From Coix lacryma-jobi var. lacryma-jobi (taxonomy: Eukaryota; Streptophyta; Magnoliopsida; Poales; Poaceae), in NCBI GenBank assembly GCA_009763385.1, contig VDCT01000284.1, positions 124,001 to 188,000 on the forward strand: DNA of 64,000 bases, read 5' to 3'. This document shows, in pieces, positions 33,287 through 45,050 of this stretch. Made by a program: the position numbers and the translations under genes. The notes under the pieces are model-generated. The model did not search any database and was not told the DNA's origin. It worked only from the letters and a program-made list of their open reading frames with translations. Each line of letters opens with the position of its first letter. Position 1 is the first letter of the stretch.

Positions 33287-33306
33287 TCTGGCGCCGTTGC
33301 CGGGGG
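33287..33306 (+). other. Primer binding site of E
   Basis: TGGCGCCGTTGCCGGGG follows the LTR end by 8 bases. It is the usual non-Met type of primer site in Athila and Tat elements. I do not assign the tRNA. Confidence 0.8.
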
Positions 33307-33516
33307 GAACACATCAATTCAATTAGGGATGGTACCTAGGGTTAATTATTAAAATCTTTATGAACACTGATAGGACACTGCATTAGCAGCATTTAGAACG
33401 GTAGCTAGAACATATCATTTTACTTACACACATGTGATAATGCACTGATTATTTACTTTTACTCAAATAGACTTACCCTGGCTTTGTTTATCTTTTATAT
33501 CTTAGCAGGGTGATGT

Positions 33517-34330
33517 ATGACTGGTTTCCAACTCCCGAAAAACTACATTGAGGATCCTGAAGCTTTACTAAGGAAAACTAGACGCAAACTTAAGAGACCC
33601 TCAGCACCACTACCAGAAGTTAGCCACATAAGAAGAAGCTTAACACCAGTGTTGGACACCATGGCCGACAAGACACTCCGTGAGTTCTCTGCACCAACCA
33701 CTGCGAACATTAGGATGACCAACAGTCAATGTGGGAGACAACGAATTTGAACTCAAGCCAGCCTTGATCAACATGGTGCAAGCTAATCAGTTTTGCGGAA
33801 AGGCACATGAAGACGCAAGCGCTCATCTCCAACACTTTCTGGAGATTTGTATCACTTTCACCATCAAAGGAGTCGAAAGGGACGCCATTCTACTTCGCTT
33901 GTTCCCATTCTCGCTCTTCGGGAAAGCAAAACAATGGTTCTACGCCAACAAAGATAAAAACACCTCGTGGGCGATCTGTTCAGCTGCCTTCCTAGCAAAG
34001 TTCTTTCTAGTGGGCAAGACGAATGCCCTCCGTGCCAAGATTTCAACTTTTCAGCAACAACATGAAGAATCAATCCCAGAAGCTTGGGAACGCTTTCAAG
34101 ATTACATATCAGAATGCCCTCACCATGGGATGGAGAATTGGCTACTCATGCAGACCTTCTACCACGGGCTCACTTCAAGTACCCGTGAGAATGTGGATGC
34201 CGCTGCTGGAGGATCTTTCTTATCACTCACGATCAACAATGCAACTACACTCATAGAGAAGATTGCTCTAACCAAGGTTGGAATGAGGAACACTCTCAGC
34301 CACGCAAGAGGGGAGGAATACATCAACTGA
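33517..34330 (+). pseudogene. E gag, capsid part
   Basis: The frame opens at ATG 33517 and shifts once near 33718, then runs to 34330. It carries the Athila/Tat gag block: MVQANQFCGKAHEDASAHL, FLEICITFTIKGVERDAILL, LFPFSLFGKAKQWFY, FLAKFFLVGKTNALRAKI and EAWERFQDYISECPHHGM. This is the Retrotrans_gag-type capsid region. Small frameshifts stand before the C-terminal part. Confidence 0.85.
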
Positions 34331-34962
34331 AGGAAGTAGACATGTTGTCTGCCAAACTTGACCTACTCATGAAAAAGTTCGATGAACACACTCCCAAGAG
34401 AGAAGACGTCAAACAAATCCACGAATCTCGCATGACATGTGAAGAGTGTGGAGGCACTGGTCATTCAGGCAGCAACTGCCCTGAGATTCAAGAGGATGCA
34501 AAGTACATCAACAACAACACCAACTATCCTCCTCAACAAACTCAAGGATGGAACCAGCAATCAAGGCCTAATTACTCAGGTAACTACTCAGGTAACTACC
34601 AAGGTAATATTTAATCAACCACCTTTGAGAGAGATGATATCCAATCAAAATAAAATTATTGATAATATGTCTAAAAAGATAGCTTCCAATGATAAACTGC
34701 TTGAAAAATATTAATACTAGAATGGATAGCTTTACTTCTGCCATAAAGAATCAACATGGCTTTAATAAAATGATAGAATCTCAGTTATCTCAGTTAGCAG
34801 CTTCAGTCCCTATGACTGAAAAAGGTAAGATTCCAGGAAATCCAAAAGAGCTAGAAACTGCAAATCTTGTAGACATCTTGATGCAGGACACCTCATACCT
34901 AGACCTTCAAGAGAATGGATGGATGACTCCATCGCCCAAAGAAAGGAGATCCAGGAAGACCT
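34331..34962 (+). pseudogene. E gag, nucleocapsid part and linker
   Basis: The zinc knuckle CEECGGTGHSGSNC (near 34437-34480) is followed by an Asn/Gln/Tyr-rich stretch with the direct repeat YSGN. Then come a coiled-coil-like segment (RMDSFTSAIKNQHGFNKMIESQLSQLAASVP) in two overlapping frames and a GKIPGNP linker. The frame shifts near 34330, 34610 and 34960. Confidence 0.8.
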
Positions 34963-36087
34963 GTGATTCCAATTCATATTGGACCTCACAGTTTTGAAGA
35001 AGCAGTCTGTGACCTTGGAGCAAGCATCAACATTATGCCAAGGGTAATATACGAACAAATACATGGTGCACCTCTATTATATACAACTATGTGTTTGCAG
35101 CTCGCAGATCAGACACTGTGCTACCCATTAGGAATTCTAGAAGATATCTGTGTACGAGTGGGACGCTCGTATGTGTGTGCAGACTTTATGATCGTTGAAA
35201 CAGGTGGAGACAAAAGAGCACCCATCATTCTTGGACGCCCGTTCCTAAGCTCAACGAAAGCCATCATCTACACGGACAGCGCCAAGATCTGTTTCACAAT
35301 CATAGGCAACAAAGAAAGATTCAGTTTCAAGAGACGTACACTCACTACCAAAGTCCACCCTCAGATGCCCTACGAAGATGCAAACATCATATCATTAAAG
35401 AAGAAGAATAGGAACAGAAGGAGGAAGAACAAGGCTACCCAACCACATCAAGACAAAGTATGGATGGTCAACTCTGTCCAAACAGAACACGACCACCTTC
35501 TTGCATCACCATACCTCGCCAAAAGGGATGACCCAGGCGTACCCACCATCGATTGCAAGATCGAAGGAAGTACATTCCACAAGACGTTCTGCGACATTGA
35601 CTTAAGTGTCAATATAATGTCTAAGGTAACATATGAGCACTTATATAAAAATAGACCTATGTATCAAACATATGTGCAGCTACAGATGGCGGACCAAACT
35701 TATCGATTTCCGGAGGGAATAGTAAAGGACGTGATGATCCAAATTAAAGACCACTATGTTCCCACCGACTTCTTAGTACTAGACATGGGAAAGGAAAACA
35801 ACATTCACATCATCCTAGGAAGACCCTTCCTCAACACCACTGGCGCCATCATCTACATGAGATCTAGAGAGATCCACTTCCAGTTCTTCAGAGAGAAGGT
35901 ACGTTGTTACTTCAATAGTTATGCCACTAATGCACAGGAAAAGAAGAACCACTCAAGGAGGAGACGCTGCACATCCCAACGCAACAAGAATCGACAAATC
36001 AAGGATGGATGGGCTGACTATGAAGGAGAAGTTACCAGGAGTGAAGATATCCTATTAAAGGAAACGAAGAACGAAGAAGTAAAGTAG
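34963..36087 (+). CDS. E tandem protease ORF (two retropepsin-like domains)
   Basis: One uninterrupted frame of 374 codons holds two homologous aspartic-protease domains. Domain 1 (residues about 1-115) has the active-site region AVCDLGASINIMP and ends LGRPFLSSTKAIIY. After a Lys/Arg-rich linker (KKKNRNRRRKNKA), domain 2 (about 190-315) has the equivalent FCDIDLSVNIMSK and ends LGRPFLNTTGAIIY. Domain 2 has Asp-Ile-Asp in place of the Asp-Leu-Gly of domain 1, so the active-site triad is altered. No RT follows. The ORF may act as a single-chain pair or be a duplication in decay. The N-terminus joins gag through a frameshift. Confidence 0.75.
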   Translation: MIPIHIGPHSFEEAVCDLGASINIMPRVIYEQIHGAPLLYTTMCLQLADQTLCYPLGILEDICVRVGRSYVCADFMIVETGGDKRAPIILGRPFLSSTKAIIYTDSAKICFTIIGNKERFSFKRRTLTTKVHPQMPYEDANIISLKKKNRNRRRKNKATQPHQDKVWMVNSVQTEHDHLLASPYLAKRDDPGVPTIDCKIEGSTFHKTFCDIDLSVNIMSKVTYEHLYKNRPMYQTYVQLQMADQTYRFPEGIVKDVMIQIKDHYVPTDFLVLDMGKENNIHIILGRPFLNTTGAIIYMRSREIHFQFFREKVRCYFNSYATNAQEKKNHSRRRRCTSQRNKNRQIKDGWADYEGEVTRSEDILLKETKNEEVK

Positions 36088-37920
36088 ACAAGACCACCAA
36101 TTAAACAAGTATGGGAAAAGAAAGAGAATTCTACTGACGTGCAATCATCGAGGTCCTCCTCAGGATCTGCTGATGCACCCAAGGAAGAATAAAGAGCGTA
36201 CAAGGAGTCTTGTTCGATAGACTATAAACGTCGAATCCTTGCCGAAAGGTAACTCGGTAGTTATCCATAATCACTAGCATTAAATTCATCATTGCATAAT
36301 TTCAACATAATCATATTAGTATCATATTTACTTCCTAGCAGCTATATCTGCATTAGAAAAGAAAAAAAAATGAAAACTCTAAGCCCCATGAGAGTATACA
36401 CTTTCCGTGGAGGCACAAAAATAAACTATACATTTGCATTGCATACATATATAAATCCAAAAAGAGATACTATATAAGCCTGCTGAAACTCTGCTTAGTG
36501 GAAAGGGAGAATATAAATAATCTTAAGAGCTTTAAGACAACTAGACAAATGGAGGAATACTTATCACTAACGCTTAATCAAGTTCCACTAGTTGTGTTGT
36601 CTATCTTTGAATTCAGCAGGAAGAGAAGAAGAGAAGGACTCAAGAAACCACTAACGGTCTACTCGTCTTCTGGAGAAAAGACCACGTCAAGATCCAGCTT
36701 GGGGGAGAGCACCCTCAGTTATCACGATAAGTATCACGTTTTTTTTATCTATTACTATTAGTATCGGTTTAAGTAAACCACGTTAATAAATCTAGAACCC
36801 CTAAAAAGATGAATAACTATTGCAAAACTAAATAAGATTTTATATAATAATGTCTAGGTGGATACAAACTTAATTTTGCTCATGATGAACATTGCTCTGC
36901 CTTTCCTAAGTACCTACTATTCAAATTTTCTTGAGTTTTAGACAAAGCTGTTCTGAATAAACTCTGAATCTAAAACATGTGATGGCAAATGCTTAATCCA
37001 AAGTCTAGATAATTGTGAGATATGATATAAAAAGGTTTTGAGCTGCTGTTTATCTAATTCCTAGAGATACTAGAGTTCTGGAGATTTACACTTTAAAAAG
37101 ATTAAACACATGAGGAGATCCTGTATGACATAACATGAATTCCTACCCAGAGCCATTAATATGATTTTAAGATAAGGCTACTTGCTTTGTTATAAGTTTT
37201 AGTTATGGTTGAGAAATTTATCATGCTCTAGAGATCAAGATTGTTTTATTAAAAGATTCACTCTTCGAAGTAGTATTGTGTTAGAGGCATGGGCTATGCA
37301 AAAAAAAATATGATAAGGAGGAAATAAAAGGGACAAGTGTCTGACTACCTCAAAGAAAAAAAAGAGTTATGATAAAAGTATGAGAGAAATAATGATAGCC
37401 CATGGTCCCTCTAATTACAATATGCCAACGAAGGATGACAGATTTCAAATGTTCTAAGGTCTTGATCTATGAGTATGACATCTTTCTTCCTAAACTTTGA
37501 ACTTTGACTTGGTAAGATATGCTTTCTACTTCTTAAAGCTCCAGATATATATATATCCATAGAAGGAAGGAAAATGCATCGTGAGGAATCATAAAACATA
37601 AAAGAGCGATTTGAGAGAGTCATACAGTAAAATCTTTGATCTTTATTTTTGAAAATATATAAAAACTCCAGAATGAAGGTTGATCAAAGAGTTAGAGATA
37701 CAGTGCTTAACTTGATTGTTCTATCTCTCAATTGTTTAAGGAACCAGGTGAAGGCAAAAGCTCCATAGTTAAAGGTAATATGAGAAAGTCAGAATAGTTA
37801 ACTCTGAACCAGGGAAGGGAAGTTTTTTTTCGTTTGAACATATGAACCCTTAAAAGTATGAAGGCATAGTAGCAGTTCCTGATTCATCATAAATATTTGC
37901 TAAGGGACTAGCAAAAAGGT
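36088..37920 (+). other. E interior without ORF
   Basis: This is AT-rich sequence between the protease ORF and the polypurine tract. Only short chance frames are present, and I recognise no pol or envelope-like motifs. It appears to replace pol. Confidence 0.6.
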
Positions 37921-37934
37921 AAGCTTGGGGGAGT
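37921..37934 (+). other. Polypurine tract of E
   Basis: AAGCTTGGGGGAGT abuts the 3' LTR start TGTTGACAC. A similar AGCTTGGGGGAGAG lies at 36697-36710. Confidence 0.85.
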
Positions 37935-39791
37935 TGTTGACACTGGTTATTTATCATAATTAAGGAATAAATAAATATGAAAAGGGCAAGAATTGATCAC
38001 CACAAAAGGTTTAGGGTTTCAACTGACAATATTCCACGAGTTTTTTGTGAGTTATGATTCTACAGGGACTAAACCAGGAAATCAGCACCGATAGCTTCCC
38101 ATAGAAGGAAACCGACGGGAGATAACGCAAACACCACGGAAGGATTATTCTAGAAGACTCCAGAGGACGCAAGAAGACACCCGGAGGTCGACCACCGCGA
38201 GAGGCCGACTGGTGGGACCGACCGGTCCCACCAAGAGACCGACCGGTCGCCCCCTGAGCCCGCTGGGTTCCGTCCTCTGCAAGCTATCTCCACCGACCTT
38301 TAGGATGCATCTCGGCCGTACCTTGAGTCGGTTTGATCCAAGGGCCACGGTTCATCGCCTAGGGCTATATAAACAGCCCCTGACCCCCCTCTTCAGAGAA
38401 TCAATCAGGGTTTGATCATTAGACATCATCAATCAGAGCTTCAGAAGGAGATCAATCGGAAGCCCTAGAACTTCATCTACCTAGATTAGTAGATATAATA
38501 GGATTAGAGGAGGCAAGCTTCGCTTAGATTCCTGATCTAGTCACGAGAAGGCTCGGTAAACCAAGATCTTCTCTCTTGTATTAACATTATGGATCTATTT
38601 CATAATTGCTCTTCTAGTTCATCATTGTTCTTTATTGCTTATGTTCTAGTTCATCGTCTAGTTCATGTTCATCGTCTAGTTCATCATCTAGTTCATAATC
38701 TTGTTCTAGTTCATGTTCTAGTTCGTACTTTAGTTCTTCTCGATGATCTAATTCATCTTATTGTTCATCATCGTGTTCTAGATAGCAATACAATTGATAT
38801 GATTAAGACATCATGATTATATTCTTAATTATAATGCTTATCGTCTGCTTTGGTTATATATTTGGCATAGATAGTTCGTCTTTATGTTATACTCATGTTC
38901 GTATAGCGCTCATCTTAAAGTACAAGGGGTGGGTGATAGATGCTGTGTAGGCGTGGTGCCTATACATATATTTATCTGCGAATGCGTCCTATGTTCCGGA
39001 TAGAGTGGTAGATCGCGGGTGTGACAAGACCTGTTGAGTCCTCTGTATTCCACCTCCCGAATATAGTGTTAAGTATGGCTCAGTTAACTCATGGTTTAAG
39101 GTTTACTTTGTTTGACACTTTTACTATGGAGTTGCCTCTTGATTATAAATATCATGTGACCTAGCCAATGATTGCCAAATATAATTGCACTAATCAATGT
39201 ATGCTATGGCTTGTAATTAGAATAACTTAGGAATGTTTCTCATTAATACCTGTTCTAATCATCACTTGCTAGGTAGTACTGTTCTAAGTTTATCCTTGAT
39301 TGATCTGATCTATGTTATCCTTTATCAATTATTTATCATATCATTTACTCTGTAACCTGATCCCTGTTTGAAGTAATTAGTGTGTTATCAGTCTTTTTAT
39401 AAGTGTGCCATATTAAGCTATTAAGTCCATACAATGCCATCATATCTTGAATTGATTAGTCTCTAGGCTAAATATAAATAACGATACCTGAGACTAGCTT
39501 GGGTGAAATGCTTCTACCACGGGTATTTTATCTGTGCGCTTGCGGGTAAATATCTATCTTTAAATCCAGTGCCCTGATATTTTTTTGCATTGCTAGCTTC
39601 ATGTTGGGGATGACAACTTGACGTTAAGTGAAGTTAGTAGTGTCCCATACACTCTTTAGTGCCTTCACTAGTTTTTACTTTATGTGGTTCGTTCTTAGTA
39701 GCGACGTTAAGAAATACCAACACATTTCTGGCACCATTGCCGGGAATAGATTATAACTCTCTTATAGTGATTCCATTAAGGAGTGTCAACA
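37935..39791 (+). repeat. Element E 3' LTR
   Basis: It is the partner of 31444-33280, with the palindromic pair (38211-38232), TATA box (38366-38372), an expanded TAGTTC repeat and the internal primer-site-like sequence (39723-39744). Confidence 0.95.
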
Positions 39792-39796
39792 CTAAC

Positions 39797-41211
39797 TCAG
39801 CCGCAGCTACCTCATCTTCATCATCATACTCTACTGCCTCTTTAAGAAAGCCTGATACATTTCGCTAGCCACATCACCTTTCTGGAATTGGTTATTTCCC
39901 TAAATCCCTGAGCCTGACTATTCATCATTGCCAATCGTTGTGATAGTTGCCCAAGATCATCAACTCCATGACGAACAGCTTTTCCCTGATATTCGGCAAC
40001 ATACCAGCTATAGCTATCCCTGGCAACTGATCATCTGGTAAATTCAGGAATAGCAAAGATTTTTAGTCTCCCTTGAATCTGCGCAAATATTCTCGCGGTG
40101 TCTCATTAGCTCTCATCCTCAGACTCATGAGATCGACCAACTTCTTCTCATTGGTACTCGTAAAGAAATACGTGTGGAACTTCTGTTCTAGCTCTGCCCA
40201 TGTATTAATAGAGTTTGCTGACAGAGATGTGAACCATGAGAAAGCTGGTCCCGTTAATGACAGTGGGAAATACCGAATTCTCCAAGCCTCATCTGCAGAC
40301 GCCTCTCCATGTTGCATGAAGTATCGGCTGATGTGTTCAACAGTACTGATATCATCTTGTCTTGAGAACTTAGTAAGATCAGTAGGAGGTTTCACCCTTG
40401 GAGGGAGTGCCACTCGGTTGTACCACTCCGGGTAAGGAGACTTGTAGGCGTAAGACTGATTCTTTGGCTTCAGGCCGAATTGATTCTGCATCATGTCGGT
40501 CATCCTATGCATGATGAGGTCGACGCTTGAATCTGGAGCAGCCTGTGCCTGACCCCCAAGAAATGCCCCCGCTGAATTTTTATAGCCCAGATTCGAGAGA
40601 GCATTAATTGCACTATAATCAACGAACTCCTGATATCCATCTCCATACATGTTCTTCTGAAACCTGTTCGTTGCTGGAGATACTCTGAAAGCAGATGGTC
40701 GGACGTTTCCTGTCGTGCCGAATGCAAGTTGGCCATGAGTCATGGGAGGTTGTTGTTCCTGATGAGGGACCATCCCACCTTTGCTTGAACCAACTCCGCC
40801 GTCTTCAGCAGTTTTCCTCTGATGTTGAGGAACGGGGAATAACAGTGGCCCCTGTATCGGACCAGCGGCTTCAAAATGTTTATCTAATGTCGGGCCGAAA
40901 ATACCAACCATGACTGCACAAAAGGTGTTCAAAAGCTGACTGATGATTAGTCATGGCCTCTGATACAGTCTTGTACATAAGTTCGGACATTTTTTTGAAT
41001 ATCTTCCTCATCAGTGCTATCAGATTGATGAGGAAGGAGAGTCCTTGGGAGTGACTGCTTCTGGAAAACCTTGTTGCTCTTGTTCTTGGAGAAGGACATC
41101 AAGCATTTGCGCTGAAAACTCATCGCATGCTTGTTGTACTAGATCTTTCAAATCTGGTGGCAACTCATCCATGGTCACTTCCAGGATTTGAGTGTTGTCG
41201 AACTCAGGCAT
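39797..41211 (-). pseudogene. D gag N-terminal and capsid region
   Basis: ATG 41211 (MPEFDNTQ) follows the primer site by about 15 bases. The first block ends in a stop near 41020. The capsid region is in a long frame (40063-40932) with SPYPEWYNRVALPPRVKPP, FSRQDDISTVEHISRYF, LTGPAFSWFTSLSANSI, WAELEQKFHTYF and MRANETPREYLRRFK, typical Tat-type gag. It then continues through broken frames (DDLGQLSQRLAMMNSQAQGF) to the E insertion at 39797. The structural role is packaging element RNA. Confidence 0.85.
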
Positions 41212-41225
41212 CTTGGAATGAAAGG

Positions 41226-41247
41226 TCCCACCGGCGTGCCAAAAAGG
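41226..41247 (-). other. Primer binding site of D
   Basis: On the coding strand TTTTTGGCACGCCGGTGGGACC follows the 5' LTR end. It differs from the Met-type site of the Copia elements. I do not assign the tRNA. Confidence 0.6.
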
Positions 41248-42592
41248 TGTTGGCGCAAAATGTGGTGCACCGCGCCTCACACACAGCAAGCCGGAAAGCG
41301 TGGCTTCAATCGGGTGCCCGGACAGTTCGAAATCCGGAGACGTGCCAGTCGGTTTGACTTGAAAACCAACAAGGGATAAAACTGTGAGAATAAAACTGGA
41401 ACATGTCGGGTGAGACCAGACAGTTCCATATTTACGGCCTTGAAGCCAATCACAATGACACACAGCTATAGAAGTTGTCTATCAACAGGTTTAAAGGTCA
41501 TTCGGCTAACCCTGAACATAAACGTACATAAGCAGTTGGTTGCCGAACGCATATACATGAAAAAGACATGCTTGGATGAATAAAGATAAATTATGAGTTG
41601 ACGTGTAACCAAGCTCGGCAAGCTAGCCGAGTTAGGATCCATGAGGAAGGAACATACAAACAAACATGAGCAAACCAATCTAAAACCTGCATCTGCCGCA
41701 CGATACCCAGTTTTATCTAAGCCTAAACATGATTGACATGCATGAACCCACAACATGTAACAATCTAGATTAGAAATTAATTCGGCCATCATAATCATGC
41801 AATGAAGATCCACAATTATTGAAAGGTATAAATAAATTTGTAAAAGCAAGGCCGAACAAAGATCAATCTAGATTGGGCAAAAGAGTGTTACAAAATTAAT
41901 TAAACATGCAACACATGATAACTTAATGAATCTATTAGATCTGCCAAATCTAATAGAGCCGATAACTATCTCGCTTTTACTAAACATATGAATAAACGCC
42001 TGCCGCACGGTATCTACTCATAAGCAAAGCACAAGCAAAGACTTCTTGATCATTAACAAGGTCCGCCACACGACCATTTGAAACAAACAAGACTACTTGC
42101 ATCATATCTAAATCCACCGCATGATACGACATGATAACAAGGTTGCCGGGACTTACAGAGGTCGACGGATCGATGATTCCTCTCGAAGAACTCGATGACA
42201 TGACTAAGGACTCGAAGGTGGCACGGGGCCAGTTTGTATTGATATGGTTGTGAACAATTTACAATGGCCGAGGGTTTATATTTATACCCTGGGCGAAACA
42301 CGTGTCCTGGAAGATTACGGTTTACACAATAAAACTTGGAAAATACGAGTCCTATTCCTATTTTCCTCTTGGTGTCCTCTATCGTCACGTGTCTTCTCGT
42401 GCAAGTCGGCTCTACTTGCCATATTTACTTCCCGAATAGAATCACCGCCCTGCAAGATAGCCGACAGCACAGGCACTTGCCGAAACTCCGAGATTTAACC
42501 GACCTTGGTCATCTGCCGAATGCATCATGACCATCTCTCGCACACTGGCCCATCTGTCGTTTCCTTGTGCGTGCAAAAATCTGGTGTTAACA
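41248..42592 (-). repeat. Element D 5' LTR
   Basis: This is the 1345-bp partner of 13454-14803. The TATA box TATAAATATA is at 42277-42286 on the minus strand. Confidence 0.95.
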
Positions 42593-43011
42593 TCCACTTT
42601 TCATGCTAGTTTATGATCCTCATGAACATTGTTCCTGTTTTACCATATTTCTCCATGAGCTTGATTTGTAGTGGTATGATGTTCATTAGGTGTCAGTTTT
42701 CAGGTGCTAGTTGTGGTTAGCTACATATGTATCATGTTGATATGTTTAGTTCGAGCACTAGCCTTTCCACAATTTTATCATCATGTTACATGCTTTTGGA
42801 TCTATTGCTATCATTATCTTGCATTGTAGCATGTGTTGAGGTTTAGGCTGTGTTTGGGTTGATCATGTCTCTAGGCTGCATTTTCCTATATAGTGCTTTA
42901 TCCTGTTGCATGGTAGTCTTGACTAGTTTGAGTTCAGATCTCCTTGCGGTATCATTCATAGGTAGGCCTCTTTTTATTGAGAGTTCACCATATGCTTATT
43001 ATGTGACTAAC
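42593..43011 (+). other. B interior, non-coding
   Basis: The interior of B continues after D with T-rich sequence and no ORF. It ends with the target duplication CTAAC of the solo LTR. Confidence 0.6.
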
Positions 43012-45045
43012 TATTGACACTGGTTATCTATCACAATTAAAGGATAAATAAATATGAAAGGGCATGAATTCAATCACCAACAAAGGTTTAGGGTTTCAAT
43101 TGACAATATTCCATGAGTTTTGGTGAATTGTGATTCTACAGGGAGTAAACCAGGAATCAACACAGATTGCTTCCCCTAGAAGGAAACCCGGGAGATAACC
43201 AAACCGACGCATCAGAATTATTCTAGAAGGATCTAGAGGACACCAGAAGACACCAGGAGGTCGGGCACCCCGGGACACGGCCAGGTGGGACCAACCGGTC
43301 CCACCATCAGACCGGTCGGTCTGCCCTGGCCCCGCTAGACTCTACCTTTTGGAAATTCCTCCACCCCCTACAAGGATGCATCTCAGCCGTACCTAAGGTC
43401 GTTTTGATCCAACGGCCATGGTTCCTCGCCCAGGGCTATATAAGCAGCCCTAGACCCCCCCTCTCTAGAGCATCAGCAGATCAATATCTCATTCATCACA
43501 ATCAGATCAGGGCCATCACCAGAGAAGGAGATCAATCGAAAGCCCTAGAACTACATCCACCTAGATTAGTTAGATAGAATAGGATTAGAGGAGGCTAGCT
43601 TCGCTTGGATTCTAGATCTAGTCACGAGAAGGCTCGGTAAACCCAAGATCTTCTCTCTTGTATTAACATTATGGATCTAATTCATAAATACTCTTCTAGT
43701 TCATCATTGTTTATGTTCTAGTTCATCGTCTAGTTCTAGTTCATCGTCTAGTTCATCTTCTAGTTCATATCCAGTTCTAGTTCATGCTCTAGTTCGTGCT
43801 ATAGTTCTTCTTGATGATCTAATTCACCTTATTGTTCATCTCTATGTTCTAGATAGCAATACAATTGATATGACTAAGACATCAACCATTATATTCTTAA
43901 TTATATTGCTTATAGTATGCTTTGATTATATATTTGGCATAGATAGTTCACTATTATGTTTATACTCATGTTCGTATAGTGCTCATCTCAATGATCATTG
44001 GGTGGGTGATAGATGTTGTGTAGGCGTGGTGCCTATACACTATTTATCTATGAATGCGTCCTACGTTCCGGATAGAGTGGTAGATCGAAGGTGTGACACT
44101 CCTGTTGAGTCCTTTGTATTCCACCTCCCGAATGTAGTGTTCAGTATGGCTCAGTTAACTCATGGTTTTAGGGGTTACTCTGTTTGGCACCTTTACTATG
44201 GAGTTGCATCTTGATTATAAATATGATATGACCTAGCCTATGATTGCCAGATATGTTTGCACTAATCAATGTATGCTATGACTTGTAATTGGAATAACTT
44301 TGGAATGTTTCTTATTAATGCCTGTTCTAATCAACACTTGCAAACACTGCTAGGTAGTACTGTTCTAGGATTATCTTTGATAGATCTGCTCTCTGTTACC
44401 ATTTATCATTACTTCTACTATCTGATCCTGTTTAGAGTAATGAGTGTGTATCAGTCTTTATCATAAGTGTGTGCTACATTAATTGTTGTAAAGTCCTCAC
44501 TAGTATACTAGCATCATACTTTGAATTGATTAGTCTCTAGGCAAATATAAATAACGATACCTGAGACTAGCTTGGGGGAAATGCTTCTACAACGGGTTGT
44601 ATTTATCTGTGCGCTTGCGGGTAATATTTATCTTATATCCAGTGCTTTGATATAAGGGAACGTATGCTATGCAAACTAGACTTCTGTGCAAACTCTAATC
44701 AAGACCACAAGAATCTAATCTGATGACTGGTAATTTTAGCACTCAAACCCCTCCACTCATAGGGGTGTTTGCAATAGCTAGATAGGATGAGTGGGGGTTG
44801 AGTGTAAAATTACCAGTCATCGGATTAGATTTATGTGGTCTTGATTAGAGTTTGCATAGTTTGCACAGGAGTCTAGTTTGCGTAGCATATGTTCCCTTGA
44901 TATAATCACATTGCTAGCTTCATGTTGGGGATGACAACTTGATGTTAAGTGAAGTTAGTAGTGTCTCGTACACTTCTTAGTGCCTTCACTAGGTTATTGT
45001 TTATGAGTTTCATTCTTAGGGTGATTCCATTAAGGAGTGTCAACA
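43012..45045 (+). repeat. Solo LTR of the E family
   Basis: It is flanked by CTAAC (43007-43011 and 45046-45050). It starts TATTGACACTGG (second base changed from the canonical TG) and ends GGAGTGTCAACA. It lacks an interior, as expected after recombination between the two LTRs of a full element. It diverges more from E than the E LTRs do from each other, lacks the 68-bp internal primer-like segment, and carries a MITE. Confidence 0.9.
44656..44896. mobile_element. Mutator-like MITE (241 bp, long inverted repeats)
   Basis: It begins GGGAACGTATGC and ends GCATATGTTCCC. The two halves are inverted copies over more than 100 bp, with a 9-base length difference from a repeated ATGCAAACT. TTGATATAA (44647-44655 and 44897-44905) is a 9-bp direct repeat, the length made by Mutator-like transposases. 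The E LTRs lack it at the matching place. An 8-bp duplication, as in hAT elements, cannot be excluded because the edge bases are ambiguous. Confidence 0.8.
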
Positions 45046-45050
45046 CTAAC

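Larger units (their letters stand above)
31444..39791 (+). mobile_element. Element E: non-autonomous Athila-like Gypsy
   Basis: The direct repeat CTAAC (31439-31443 and 39792-39796) flanks LTRs of 1837 and 1857 bp with 9-bp inverted ends TGTTGACAC/GTGTCAACA. The interior holds a primer site, gag with a zinc knuckle, two consecutive protease domains, about 1.8 kb without an ORF, and a polypurine tract. RT, RNase H and integrase are missing. It lies inside D gag in the opposite orientation. Confidence 0.95.
13454..42592 (-). mobile_element. Element D: Tat-type Gypsy with antisense genes, non-autonomous
   Basis: The direct repeat TCCAC (13449-13453 and 42593-42597) flanks LTRs of 1350 and 1345 bp. 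When F and E are removed, the interior is about 6.6 kb. On the minus strand it has a primer site, gag, and a protease with a DGGA active site, then decayed sequence without RT or integrase. Before the 3' LTR come two genes on the opposite strand. Tat-type protease and gag motifs and the antisense gene position resemble the maize Grande group. About 40 LTR differences by eye (3%) make it older than A, in keeping with its hosting of other insertions. Confidence 0.9.

Noticed and set aside
33731..34330. E gag as a host gene derived from a retroelement
   Set aside because: It is flanked by matching LTRs, a primer site and a target duplication, so it is simply part of element E.
36088..37920. An envelope-like ORF of Athila type in the 3' part of E
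   Set aside because: Only short frames of less than about 90 codons occur, with no signal peptide or membrane segment.
44656..44896. Tourist- or Stowaway-type MITE
   Set aside because: The duplication is not TA or a TWA-type trinucleotide, and the inverted repeats are far longer than usual for those families.
43012..45045. A complete third Gypsy element
   Set aside because: There is no interior. A single LTR is flanked directly by CTAAC on both sides.
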